This document shows, one piece after another, positions 1 through 8,306 of a stretch of 15,891 bases of DNA. Position 1 is the stretch's first letter. Every line of letters starts with the position of its first letter. A model generated the notes under the pieces. The model searched no databases and was not told the origin of the DNA. It saw only the letters and a program-made list of their open reading frames with translations. The translations under genes were made by a program, and so were the position numbers. The DNA is from CAYSHJ01 sp964589725 (GTDB lineage: Bacteria; Planctomycetota; Planctomycetia; Planctomycetales; Planctomycetaceae): NCBI GenBank assembly GCA_964589725.1, contig CAZPUJ010000529.1, positions 1 through 15,891 of the forward strand, in the 5' to 3' direction.

Positions 1-70
1 CATCGGAGCTATGCCTTAAAAAATCCACCGTGCGAACGGCGACTCGCCCGACAACTTCAGTGGATGTGTC

Positions 71-328
71 TTGGCAACCGTCAACACACCGTCCGTGCGG
101 GCGGATCGCGTGGTGAGCCGCGTGCGCGCCGTTCCGGGTAATGTGCTGCTGTTTTCCAGCGGGCATTTCATCCGAGTGTTCGCCAGTCGCTGGCTTGGTC
201 TCGAACCGACGGCCAATAGCCAATACCTCATGCTCAGCACGGCCAGCCTGAGTGCGTTGGGATACGAGAACGAACTGTCGCGCCCCGTGATCCAGTTGTG
301 GAATGAAACACGTCACGTGGGAACGTGA
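71..328 (+). pseudogene. C-terminal fragment of a histidine phosphatase (phosphoglycerate-mutase-like) gene
   Basis: The frame reads RADRVVSRVRAVPGNVLLFSSGHFIRVFASRWLG in two adjoining blocks, followed by a STASLSALGYE block and a final LWNETRH. This matches the second half of the histidine phosphatase superfamily: the SSGHF segment carries the second catalytic His. The first half, with the RHG motif, is absent, and an in-frame TAA lies at 17-19, so no complete enzyme can start inside the window. The only possible start is a TTG at 71, and about 13 residues just before VRADRVV do not look like the family. I read it as the 3' remnant of a broken gene; a frameshift near the window edge would look the same. 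Family members remove phosphate from small phosphoesters in the cytoplasm. It lies about 100 bases before ackA on the same strand. Confidence 0.6.
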
Positions 329-453
329 TTGCCCATGCGCGCGACATGCTGCAAGCCGAGGGTTTGAACGAGCGAGTCGGCGACCCCGACCGGCACCTAT
401 CCGTCGATCAAGCAGTCTCTGATTTGGAACGATCATGTCCGACGCCATCCTGA
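325..453 (+). other. Short open frame leading into ackA (possible gene remnant)
   Basis: The stretch between the phosphatase fragment and ackA holds one open frame of 42 codons beginning at a GTG and ending at a TGA 19 bases inside ackA. It reads IAHARDMLQAEGLNERVGD and then a DLERSC segment. The composition looks protein-like and the overlap with ackA is typical of coupled genes, but I do not recognise the family and there is no good start or ribosome-binding site. It may be the tail of a gene whose body was deleted, or a chance frame. Confidence 0.2.
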
Positions 454-1739
454 TCCTAAATGCCGGCTCGTCGAGCCTGAAGTTTTCGGTGTTTCGCGAC
501 AGCGATCCGCCGGAGTTGCTGCTGCGCGGCCAGTTGGAATCACTGCTGACCGAACCGCGATTCGTCGCACGCGATGCGTACGGGAGCGTTGTGGACGAGC
601 ATGTCTGGCCGGCCGGTTCGATGTTGGGTCATACCGGCGCGATCGAATTTCTTGTCGCTTGGGGCCAGCGCGGAAGTCGCCGAACTCGTGAGAGTTCGGA
701 CCGAAGTCTCACAACTTCGGCTACGAGTTTGGCGGTTCTCGACGAACTGCAACTCGTCGCGGCCGGGCATCGCGTGGTGCATGGCGGAACGAAGTTCTCT
801 CAGCCGGTGCGCGTGGACGAGCGCGTGCTCGCGGATCTGGAATCGCTCGTGCCGCTGGCTCCGTTGCATCAGCCGCACAACCTGGCGGCGATGCGAGCGG
901 TCGCGCAGCACGCGCCGACGCTGCCGCAGGTCGCGTGCTTCGACACGTCGTTTCATCGGACTCAGCCGGCGGTCGCACAGCAATTCGCTCTGCCGCGAGC
1001 GCTGACCGAATCCGGAATCCAACGTTACGGCTTTCATGGCTTGTCCTACGAATACATCACATCGCAGTTGCCGCAACTCGAATCCGCTCAACGTGGGTTA
1101 GACTTCCAGCCTGACTGTCAGGCTGGAAGCCTAACCCACGAAACCGGCCGCACGGTCGTCGCTCATCTGGGGAACGGCGCGAGCTTGTGTGCGCTGCGCT
1201 CCGGAGTCAGCGTCGCAACCACGATGGGCTTTACGCCGCTCGATGGGTTGCCGATGGGGACTCGCTGCGGCGCGATCGATCCCGGTGTGCTGCTCTACTT
1301 GATGGACCGGCACGGCATGAATGCTCGCGCGTTGGAGCGACTGCTGACGCACGAGTCCGGGCTGCTGGGCGTCTCCGGCATTTCCAGCGACATGCGCACG
1401 TTGCTGGACAGGGAATCGACCGACGCTCGCGCCGCGGAGGCCATCGAGTTGTTCGTCTATCGCATCTCACGCGAACTCGGTTCGTTGGTTGCCGCGCTCG
1501 GCGGACTCGACACACTCGTCTTCACCGGTGGGATTGGCGAGCATGCTCCGTCGATCCGAGCCCGCGTCTGCCGCGCCGCGAATTGGCTGGGCCTCGATTT
1601 CGACGAACGCAGCAACGAGCAAAGCGGCCCACGAATTTCAAAAGCGACCAGCGGAGTCTCAGCGTGGGTCATCCCGACCAACGAGGAGTTGATGATCGCT
1701 CAACACACCCAGCAACTACTGAAGCCAAGGCAACCTTGA
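435..1739 (+). CDS. ackA: Acetate kinase with two palindromic in-frame insertions
   Basis: Acetate kinase reversibly converts acetyl phosphate and ADP to acetate and ATP in the cytoplasm, the ATP-yielding end of phosphotransacetylase or phosphoketolase routes. The protein has 434 residues, about 30 more than usual. Visible motifs are the N-terminal LNAGSSSLK (N9-K16), GHRVVHGG with R113, CFDTSFH with D170, FHGLSYEY with H201, HLGNGASLCA, DGLPMGTRCG with R277, the FTGGIGEHA block and TNEELMIA with E417. These correspond to R91, D148, H180, R241 and E384 of the Methanosarcina enzyme. The numbering offset rises from about 22 to 36 between H201 and R277, which is where a 49-base palindrome lies; another double hairpin encodes residues about 81-97. 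All catalytic residues remain, so the enzyme is probably active. The ATG at 435 follows a weak TTGGAA. The ROK kinase follows after 175 bases. Confidence 0.96.
   Translation: MSDAILILNAGSSSLKFSVFRDSDPPELLLRGQLESLLTEPRFVARDAYGSVVDEHVWPAGSMLGHTGAIEFLVAWGQRGSRRTRESSDRSLTTSATSLAVLDELQLVAAGHRVVHGGTKFSQPVRVDERVLADLESLVPLAPLHQPHNLAAMRAVAQHAPTLPQVACFDTSFHRTQPAVAQQFALPRALTESGIQRYGFHGLSYEYITSQLPQLESAQRGLDFQPDCQAGSLTHETGRTVVAHLGNGASLCALRSGVSVATTMGFTPLDGLPMGTRCGAIDPGVLLYLMDRHGMNARALERLLTHESGLLGVSGISSDMRTLLDRESTDARAAEAIELFVYRISRELGSLVAALGGLDTLVFTGGIGEHAPSIRARVCRAANWLGLDFDERSNEQSGPRISKATSGVSAWVIPTNEELMIAQHTQQLLKPRQP
676..724. repeat. Double-hairpin palindromic element inside ackA
   Basis: Two 24-base arms (676-699 and 701-724) are inverted repeats matching at 20 of 24 positions. 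Each arm is also a hairpin by itself: CCGAACTC/GAGTTCGG around GTGA, and CCGAAGT/ACTTCGG around CTCACA. The element is read in frame as residues about 81-97 (S, R, R, T, R, E, S, S, D, R, S, L, T, T, S, A, T), a Ser/Arg/Thr-rich stretch lying between the N-terminal region and the LDELQLVAAGHRVV block. Confidence 0.8.
1092..1140. repeat. 49-base near-perfect palindrome inside ackA
   Basis: Left arm 1092-1115 and right arm 1117-1140 match at 23 of 24 positions around a single central base. Each arm carries CGTGGGTTAG at the outside and TTCCAGCCTGAC at the centre. It is translated without a stop as residues about 220-235 (RGLDFQPDCQAGSLTH), exactly between the SYEYITSQLP helix and the VVAHLGNGAS strand, where family members are shorter. 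Confidence 0.9.
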
Positions 1740-1888
1740 GCGGCTCTGAAGACGCACTCGATCTGTTTCTGAACGGTTTTTCGGCTCGCGACCTGGCGAC
1801 GAATCTACATCGCATCGTGCTGGGAACGTCGGCTGAGCACGAACTCGCGCCGCGTCCAGTGGGCACAGTCAATTCAGATCGACAGTAA
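1736..1888 (+). other. Intergenic stretch with a 50-codon open frame after ackA
   Basis: A frame opened by a TTG overlapping the ackA stop runs 50 codons to a TAA and includes DALDLFLNGFSARDLATNLH and a final VGTVNSDRQ. Its codons look coding-like, but there is no strong start, and the same frame is also open backwards through ackA as a shadow. I do not recognise it. It could be a tiny coupled protein, a remnant, or untranslated spacer ahead of the sugar kinase. Confidence 0.15.
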
Positions 1889-1914
1889 CAACGGACAACA
1901 TAAGGAACCTGGCC

Positions 1915-2574
1915 ATGAATGTCTTGGTGGTCGATATCGGTGGGACGAACGTCAAGCTGCTCGCGAGCGGCGAGTCGGAGCCACGAAAGTTTCACTCAGG
2001 CAAAACGATGACTCCGGAGCAGATGGTTCGCGGCGTCAAAGTGGCAGTCGGCGACTGGAAGTACGACGTCGTTTCGCTGGGCTATCCTGGAATCGTGCAG
2101 CGGGGCCGCATCCTCGCGGAACCGCGTAATCTCGCGCCGGGTTGGGTCGACTTCAATTTTCCCGCCGCGTTCGGCTGCCCGGTGAAGCTGATGAATGACG
2201 CTGCGATGCAGGCGCTCGGCAGTTATCAGGACGGGCTGCTGCTGTTTGTGGGCTTGGGCACGGGGTTGGGTTCGGCACTGGTGTCCGACGGCGTCGTGAT
2301 CCCAATCGAGTTGGGGCATCTCTCGTATCGCAAGGGAGAATTTGAAGACTTCGTCGGCAAGCGCGGCTTCGAGCGGCTCGGAAAGAAACGCTGGGAACAG
2401 CATGTGGAGTTCGTCGTGGCACGGCTGATCGACGCACTTCGTCCGGACGATGTGGTGCTCGGTGGCGGTAACGCCCGGAAACTCAAAACGCTGCCACACG
2501 GTTGCCGCCTGGGGGACAACGCCTTCGCCTTCGTCGGCGGCTTCCGCTTATGGGATATGCGACCAACAGTGTGA
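1915..2574 (+). CDS. ROK-family sugar kinase, polyphosphate-glucokinase-like
   Basis: The 219-residue protein opens with VVDIGGTNVKLL (D7-K14), the phosphate-binding loop of ROK/actin-fold kinases. It continues with a YPGIV block, LMNDAAMQALGSY with the likely catalytic base D95, GLGTGLGSALV (113-123) and ELGHLSY (132-138). Near the end LGGGNARKLKTLP resembles polyphosphate glucokinases, which make glucose 6-phosphate using polyphosphate or ATP. The zinc-binding cysteine cluster of classic ROK repressors is absent and there is no DNA-binding domain, so this is an enzyme. It is somewhat shorter than typical polyphosphate glucokinases. AAGGA at 1902-1906 sits 8 bases before the ATG. The neighbouring acetate kinase and the downstream glycosidases suit a glucose-feeding role; the actual phosphate donor is inferred. 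Confidence 0.85.
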   Translation: MNVLVVDIGGTNVKLLASGESEPRKFHSGKTMTPEQMVRGVKVAVGDWKYDVVSLGYPGIVQRGRILAEPRNLAPGWVDFNFPAAFGCPVKLMNDAAMQALGSYQDGLLLFVGLGTGLGSALVSDGVVIPIELGHLSYRKGEFEDFVGKRGFERLGKKRWEQHVEFVVARLIDALRPDDVVLGGGNARKLKTLPHGCRLGDNAFAFVGGFRLWDMRPTV

Positions 2575-2577
2575 CCT

Positions 2578-2653
2578 CGTGGCGGACGCTGCCAGCGTCC
2601 GCGCTCCATCCCAAAAAAATATTTCATCGCCGACGCAAGCTGCGTCGGCCACG
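2578..2653. repeat. Paired REP-like hairpins (GGCGGACGCTG family)
   Basis: The first hairpin is perfect: arm GCGGACGCTG at 2582-2591 pairs with 2593-2602 around one base. The second has arms GCCGACGCA (2629-2637) and TGCGTCGGC (2641-2649). Outer CGTGGC (2578-2583) is complementary to GCCACG (2648-2653), so the whole can close as one cruciform. It fills most of the gap between the sugar kinase and the LOG gene, and relatives recur at about 3557, 7846 and 8189. Confidence 0.85.
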
Positions 2654-2673
2654 ACAAAACGAAAGGCGGAACC

Positions 2674-3417
2674 ATGAAGAAAGCCGATTTGGCCACGAAA
2701 CGCTCCGCCAGCATCAGCCTGGCCGACGAGGAACAAGTCAAAGAGGTACTGACCAACGCCGTGCTCGGACTGTGGGATGTGGTCAACGGCCTCACCCGAT
2801 TGCGGCCGTCACGACGCGAGCGGTATCGCGTCACGATCTTCGGCTCGGCGCGCGTGAAGTCGGGGACGTTCGGTTACGAAGCGACCAAGCGCTGTGCCGC
2901 CGAGCTGGCCAAGCTGGGCTGTGACATCATCACCGGCGGAGGCCCCGGCTTGATGCAAGCCGCCAATGAAGGGGCCGCCAGTGCTCCGGAGCGAGCTAAG
3001 TCGATTGGCATCCGCGTCGATCTGCCGTTCGAGCAGGAGGTCAATTCGTTCGTCGGCCAGGCATTCGAGCATCGCACGTTTTTCACGCGACTGCATCAGT
3101 TCGTGCTGACCTCGGACGCCTTCGTGGTCGCTCCCGGCGGCATCGGCACGGTGCTGGAGACGCTGATGATCTGGCAGTTGCTCCAAGTGCATCACTTGAA
3201 CGACACGCCGCTGATCCTGGTCGGCGATATGTGGCCGGGCCTGGTCGATTGGGCAAGGATGTCGATGCTCTCTACCGACCCGCCGTTGGCCAACGCCGAA
3301 GACATGAACATTCCGCAATGCGTGGCGAACGGCGACGAGGCGATCACACTGATCCGCAAGCATCACGCTCAATGGCTGAAGAAGAATGGGAAGCGTGCTG
3401 GCAAGAAGCGCAGGTAG
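2674..3417 (+). CDS. LOG family protein (nucleoside 5'-monophosphate phosphoribohydrolase, TIGR00730-like)
   Basis: The 247-residue protein has the two signatures of the LOG family: GGGPGLMQAANEGA starting at residue 88 and PGGIGTVLE at 154-162, in which the Glu and the Gly-rich loop form the active site of a Rossmann-like fold. Characterised members cleave the base from cytokinin riboside monophosphate or AMP; older annotations call them lysine decarboxylases, which is wrong for most of them. The central VTIFGSARVKSGTFGYE block is also typical. The first 45 residues form an extra N-terminal segment, and the tail is Lys/Arg-rich (KKNGKRAGKKRR). AAAGGCGG at about 2662-2669 precedes the ATG. 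The physiological substrate here is unknown. It is last in the + strand series after ackA and the sugar kinase. Confidence 0.88.
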   Translation: MKKADLATKRSASISLADEEQVKEVLTNAVLGLWDVVNGLTRLRPSRRERYRVTIFGSARVKSGTFGYEATKRCAAELAKLGCDIITGGGPGLMQAANEGAASAPERAKSIGIRVDLPFEQEVNSFVGQAFEHRTFFTRLHQFVLTSDAFVVAPGGIGTVLETLMIWQLLQVHHLNDTPLILVGDMWPGLVDWARMSMLSTDPPLANAEDMNIPQCVANGDEAITLIRKHHAQWLKKNGKRAGKKRR

Positions 3418-3456
3418 CCGAACCACGGCAGGCTAATTGATTCTTTTGGGCAATCT

Positions 3457-3546
3457 GTAGCTCCGGCCCTTGTGGCCGGAATGATTCGATAATCACCGAG
3501 AGAACACCGACTCATCCGTCAACCCGGCCACAAGGGCCGGAGCTAC
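3457..3546. repeat. Perfect 23-base inverted repeat with internal hairpins
   Basis: Left arm 3457-3479 and right arm 3524-3546 are perfect reverse complements over 23 bases. Each arm also folds on itself (CCGGCC/GGCCGG with a 5-base loop). The 44 bases between the arms show no gene. It follows the LOG gene by about 40 bases, so besides being a mobile palindromic element it could end transcription, although no T-run follows. Confidence 0.85.
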
Positions 3547-3556
3547 GGATTCCTCA

Positions 3557-3580
3557 GACGCTGGCAGTGTCCGTCACGAG
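3557..3580. repeat. Degenerate single copy of the REP-like element
   Basis: The sequence GACGCTGGCAGTGTCCGTCA closely resembles the right half of the element at 8258-8282 (GACGCTGGCAGTGTCGGCCA) and keeps the CACGA end. The partner half is missing. It lies a few bases before the symporter fragment. Confidence 0.55.
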
Positions 3581-3586
3581 AAATCC

Positions 3587-3742
3587 ATGAAGCAATTTGC
3601 CGACCTGATGGTTCTGGTCTTCGTGGTGTCGAGCGTGTTGAGCGTCGGCCTGAATCTGACCGTGTCGCAGATCGTGGCTCCGCTGAGGCAAGCGAGGTTG
3701 GTGGCGTTGTCGTTGGTGCCCAAACAGGAAACTCAGGCATGA
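3587..3742 (+). pseudogene. N-terminal fragment of a bile acid:sodium symporter family transporter
   Basis: Starting at an ATG, the frame reads MKQFADLMVLVFVVSSVLSV and then a GLNLTVSQIVAPLRQARLV block, which looks like the first membrane helix and following loop of bile acid:sodium symporter (BASS) family proteins. It then breaks off into a short direct repeat and stops after 51 residues, whereas intact transporters have about 300. No continuation is visible in any frame before the glucosidase gene. I read it as a 5' remnant left after deletion or replacement of the rest. The family assignment comes from the short block only. Confidence 0.5.
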
Positions 3743-3767
3743 ACCAAACAGGAAACTCAGCCATGAA
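3720..3767 (+). repeat. 24-base tandem duplication
   Basis: CCAAACAGGAAACTCAGGCA plus TGAA (3720-3743) is followed directly by a second copy (3744-3767) with one difference (G to C). The unit spans the stop codon of the symporter fragment, so it marks the point where that gene breaks off. Confidence 0.85.
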
Positions 3768-3811
3768 GCTGCCAGACGAACCACAGCGGCAAGAATGAGC
3801 CGTAAAAGTCG

Positions 3812-3885
3812 AATCGTTTTCATTTTCGCGAGAAATCGTTTTCATTTTCGCGAGTATTTGATTCAATACCATAAACCTATATCTT
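3812..3885 (+). promoter_or_regulatory. Direct-repeat operator-like region and AT-rich promoter candidate upstream of the glucosidase
   Basis: A 21-base unit beginning AATCGTTTTCATTTTCGCGA occurs twice (3812-3832 and 3834-3854), one repeat every 22 bases, which is two helical turns and suits a dimeric regulator on one DNA face. It is followed by an AT-rich stretch with TTGATT (3858-3863) and TATATC (3878-3883), a weak promoter pair with only 14 bases between. The AT content contrasts with the surrounding GC-rich DNA. No regulator can be named from the sequence. Confidence 0.35.
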
Positions 3886-3920
3886 GCACCGTGATATCAC
3901 AACTTTTGGAGTCTGCAACT

Positions 3921-6752
<2,832 letters not shown>

Positions 6753-6794
6753 GGGAAAGAAGTGTGCTTTGTCAGGCTATGCTTTTAGGGACTG

Positions 6795-6974
6795 GGTGAG
6801 CCAGCCACGGCTGACTAGAAGTGCCATTTGGTAAAAGGTTGCGGTCGTGGGTGGCACGTCCCTGACCATCGGGAAGGGCGTGGAAATCCAAGGACACCAC
6901 AATCCACACGCCCTTCCCGATGGTCAGGGCGTGCCACCCAAACTCACAAATTAGCCAGCCGTGGTGAGCCAGCC
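6795..6974. repeat. Nested inverted repeat bounded by 12-base direct repeats (MITE-like)
   Basis: Arms 6849-6882 and 6907-6939 are reverse complements over 33 bases with a single extra T at 6859. They are separated by 24 bases. Further out, GGTGAGCCAGCC occurs as a direct repeat at 6795-6806 and 6963-6974, and CAGCCGTGG-type sequence appears inverted near both ends. The unit fills the gap between the glucosidase and the membrane protein gene and contains no gene of its own. The direct repeats could be duplicated target sites or part of the element. Confidence 0.7.
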
Positions 6975-7031
6975 GGGCAACTGTCTGGTTCACCCGGTCG
7001 CGGCGCACAGGCCCAGGAGAGTGAGAAAAAT

Positions 7032-7820
7032 ATGGATTTCGGCGAGTGGATCAGCAAGCTTCCGTTGTGGGCCGTGTTCGTGTTCACGATGGCGATGTGT
7101 ATGGGCTCGGTGGAGGTGGGAGCCGCGCTGGCGGGAATCGCGCTGCGGAGAAAGTCGGAGAAGGAGCCGGATGGTCCGTTGGGCTCTCTCGTGGGGGCCG
7201 TGTTGGGGCTGTTCGCGTTCATTCTGGCGTTCACGTTTTCAATGACGGCGTCTCGGTTTGACACTCGCAAGCAATTAGTGCTCGCGGAAGCGAACGCCAT
7301 CGGCACCACCTATCTGCGAGCCGGCTTGCTGCCGCAGACTCAAGGTTTGGAAGTCCGGCGGTTGCTGCGCGAGTATGTCGACCTCCGCTTAAGTATCACG
7401 ATCGAGAATGCCCAGGACTCTCTGAAGAAATCGGAAGGCATTCACGGCCGGCTGTGGTCGCAAGCGAAATCGCTGGTTCAGGAAGACATGGACTCCGAGA
7501 TTCGCAGCCTGTTCATCGCCTCATTGAACGAACTGATTGATCTGCATCAAAGCCGCAAGACAGTCTCTTTGCAGTACCGGATTCCTGCGACGGTTTGGGC
7601 GGCCGTGTACGTGTTGACGGTGCTGTCGATGTTGGCTGTGGGCTACCAAGTCGGCATGTCCGGGATGCGGCGATTGCGAGGAACTCCGTTATTGGCGGCC
7701 TCGTTCTCGCTGGTGATTCTGATGATCGCCGACATTGACCGTCCCGGCGAGGGCCTGATGCGCGTGAGTCAGCAACCAATCGCCGATGTGCAGCAGATGA
7801 TGCTTGGCGATTCTCCGTGA
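7032..7820 (+). CDS. DUF4239-like (bestrophin-like) integral membrane protein
   Basis: The 262-residue protein has two N-terminal membrane helices (about 12-37 and 51-71), a soluble helical domain of about 115 residues (RFDTRKQLVLAEANAIGTTY onward), and two C-terminal helices (about 187-206 and 219-235). The conserved end IADIDRPGEGLMRVSQQPI matches the DUF4239/bestrophin-like family. Bestrophins are anion channels, but the bacterial DUF4239 branch is not functionally defined, so no transport role is claimed. The ATG at 7032 is chosen because AGGAGA (7015-7020) lies 11 bases before it and the first helix starts soon after; the longer upstream frame runs through the palindromic element. It is about 280 bases after the glucosidase, so co-transcription is possible but not shown. 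Confidence 0.75.
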   Translation: MDFGEWISKLPLWAVFVFTMAMCMGSVEVGAALAGIALRRKSEKEPDGPLGSLVGAVLGLFAFILAFTFSMTASRFDTRKQLVLAEANAIGTTYLRAGLLPQTQGLEVRRLLREYVDLRLSITIENAQDSLKKSEGIHGRLWSQAKSLVQEDMDSEIRSLFIASLNELIDLHQSRKTVSLQYRIPATVWAAVYVLTVLSMLAVGYQVGMSGMRRLRGTPLLAASFSLVILMIADIDRPGEGLMRVSQQPIADVQQMMLGDSP

Positions 7821-7845
7821 GAGGAAGTTACAGGAGTGCCAAGTT

Positions 7846-7870
7846 CGTGGCGGACGCTGCCAGCATCCGC
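7846..7870. repeat. REP-like hairpin upstream of the transposase remnant
   Basis: CGTGGCGGACGCTG begins a hairpin whose arms GCGGACGCTG (7850-7859) and CAGCATCCGC (7861-7870) pair with one mismatch. It is the same family as 2578-2653 and 8189-8282, and ends 15 bases before the transposase start. Confidence 0.8.
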
Positions 7871-7885
7871 ATAATGGGGCTCAGA

Positions 7886-8187
7886 ATGTCGCATCGCGAA
7901 ATCATCACACAGGGAGACTTGCCGCATTGGTACGTGCTGGGGGCCGCTCATTTCGTAACGTATCGCTTAGCCGACTCGCTCCCGGCCGAAGTCTTGAAGC
8001 GCTTGCGAGCCGAACGCGAAGCGCATCTCGACCAGCCGACGATACCGGGAGTGCCTCGGTGGAAACAGAAGGCTCAAGCTCACAAACAATTCTTCGCGGC
8101 GTATGGCTGGGATTGGCCATACTGTTCCTCTCACGATCGGAGGCACCCACGCGACAAACGACTGGCCGAATGGTGGTGACGTCGTAA
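7886..8187 (+). pseudogene. REP-associated tyrosine transposase (RAYT, IS200-like) remnant, frameshifted and deleted
   Basis: The frame from ATG 7886 reads MSHREIITQGDLPHWYVLGA, then AHFVTYRLADSLPAEVLKRL and a KQKAQAHKQFFAAY block. HFVTYRL is the first-strand signature of the Y1/RAYT transposases of planctomycetes and others. After FFAAY the similarity is lost. The His-x-His (HUH) metal site and the catalytic Tyr region are missing, and the frame stops at 8179. A family-like tail, GRMVVTS then stop at 8187, appears in a different frame. The gene therefore lost its middle and is frameshifted. REP-like hairpins of one family lie on both sides (7846-7870 and 8189-8282), as expected for RAYT enzymes and their substrates. 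Confidence 0.75.
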
Positions 8188-8188
8188 C

Positions 8189-8282
8189 CGTGGCGGACGC
8201 TGCCAGCGTTCGTCAATCTTCGTCAATCTTCGTCAATCTTCGTCGATCACAGTCCATGCCGACGCTGGCAGTGTCGGCCACG
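8189..8282. repeat. Paired REP-like element with internal 10-base tandem repeat
   Basis: The left half is CGTGGCGGACGCTGCCAGCG (from 8189) and the right half GACGCTGGCAGTGTCGGCCA (8261-8280); outer CGTGGC and GCCACG (8277-8282) pair as in the copy at 2578-2653. Between the halves CGTCAATCTT is repeated three times head to tail (8211-8240), followed by a diverged fourth copy. It occupies the upstream region of the DUF2252 gene. Confidence 0.85.
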
Positions 8283-8306
8283 ATCAAAAACACATCAGGA
8301 ACCGTC

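Noticed and set aside
540..1091. Long minus-strand open frame opposite ackA
   Set aside because: It is Arg/Gln/His-rich with no family likeness and lies opposite a clear acetate kinase; it is a shadow of GC-rich coding.
2226..2834. Minus-strand open frame of 202 codons spanning the sugar kinase, repeat and LOG start
   Set aside because: It crosses two real genes and a palindromic element with no recognisable domain.
3795..3920. N-terminal extension of the glucosidase
   Set aside because: It would translate the 21-base direct repeats and AT-rich control region; the ATG at 3921 has a ribosome-binding site and matches the family start.
6828..7031. N-terminal extension of the DUF4239-like protein
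   Set aside because: It translates the inverted repeat; the ATG at 7032 has a strong AGGAGA upstream.
8189..8282. CRISPR array
   Set aside because: The 10-base units are directly adjacent with no spacers, and no cas genes are present.
8103..8306. N-terminal extension of DUF2252
   Set aside because: It runs through the transposase remnant and REP-like element; the internal ATG at 8307 fits better.
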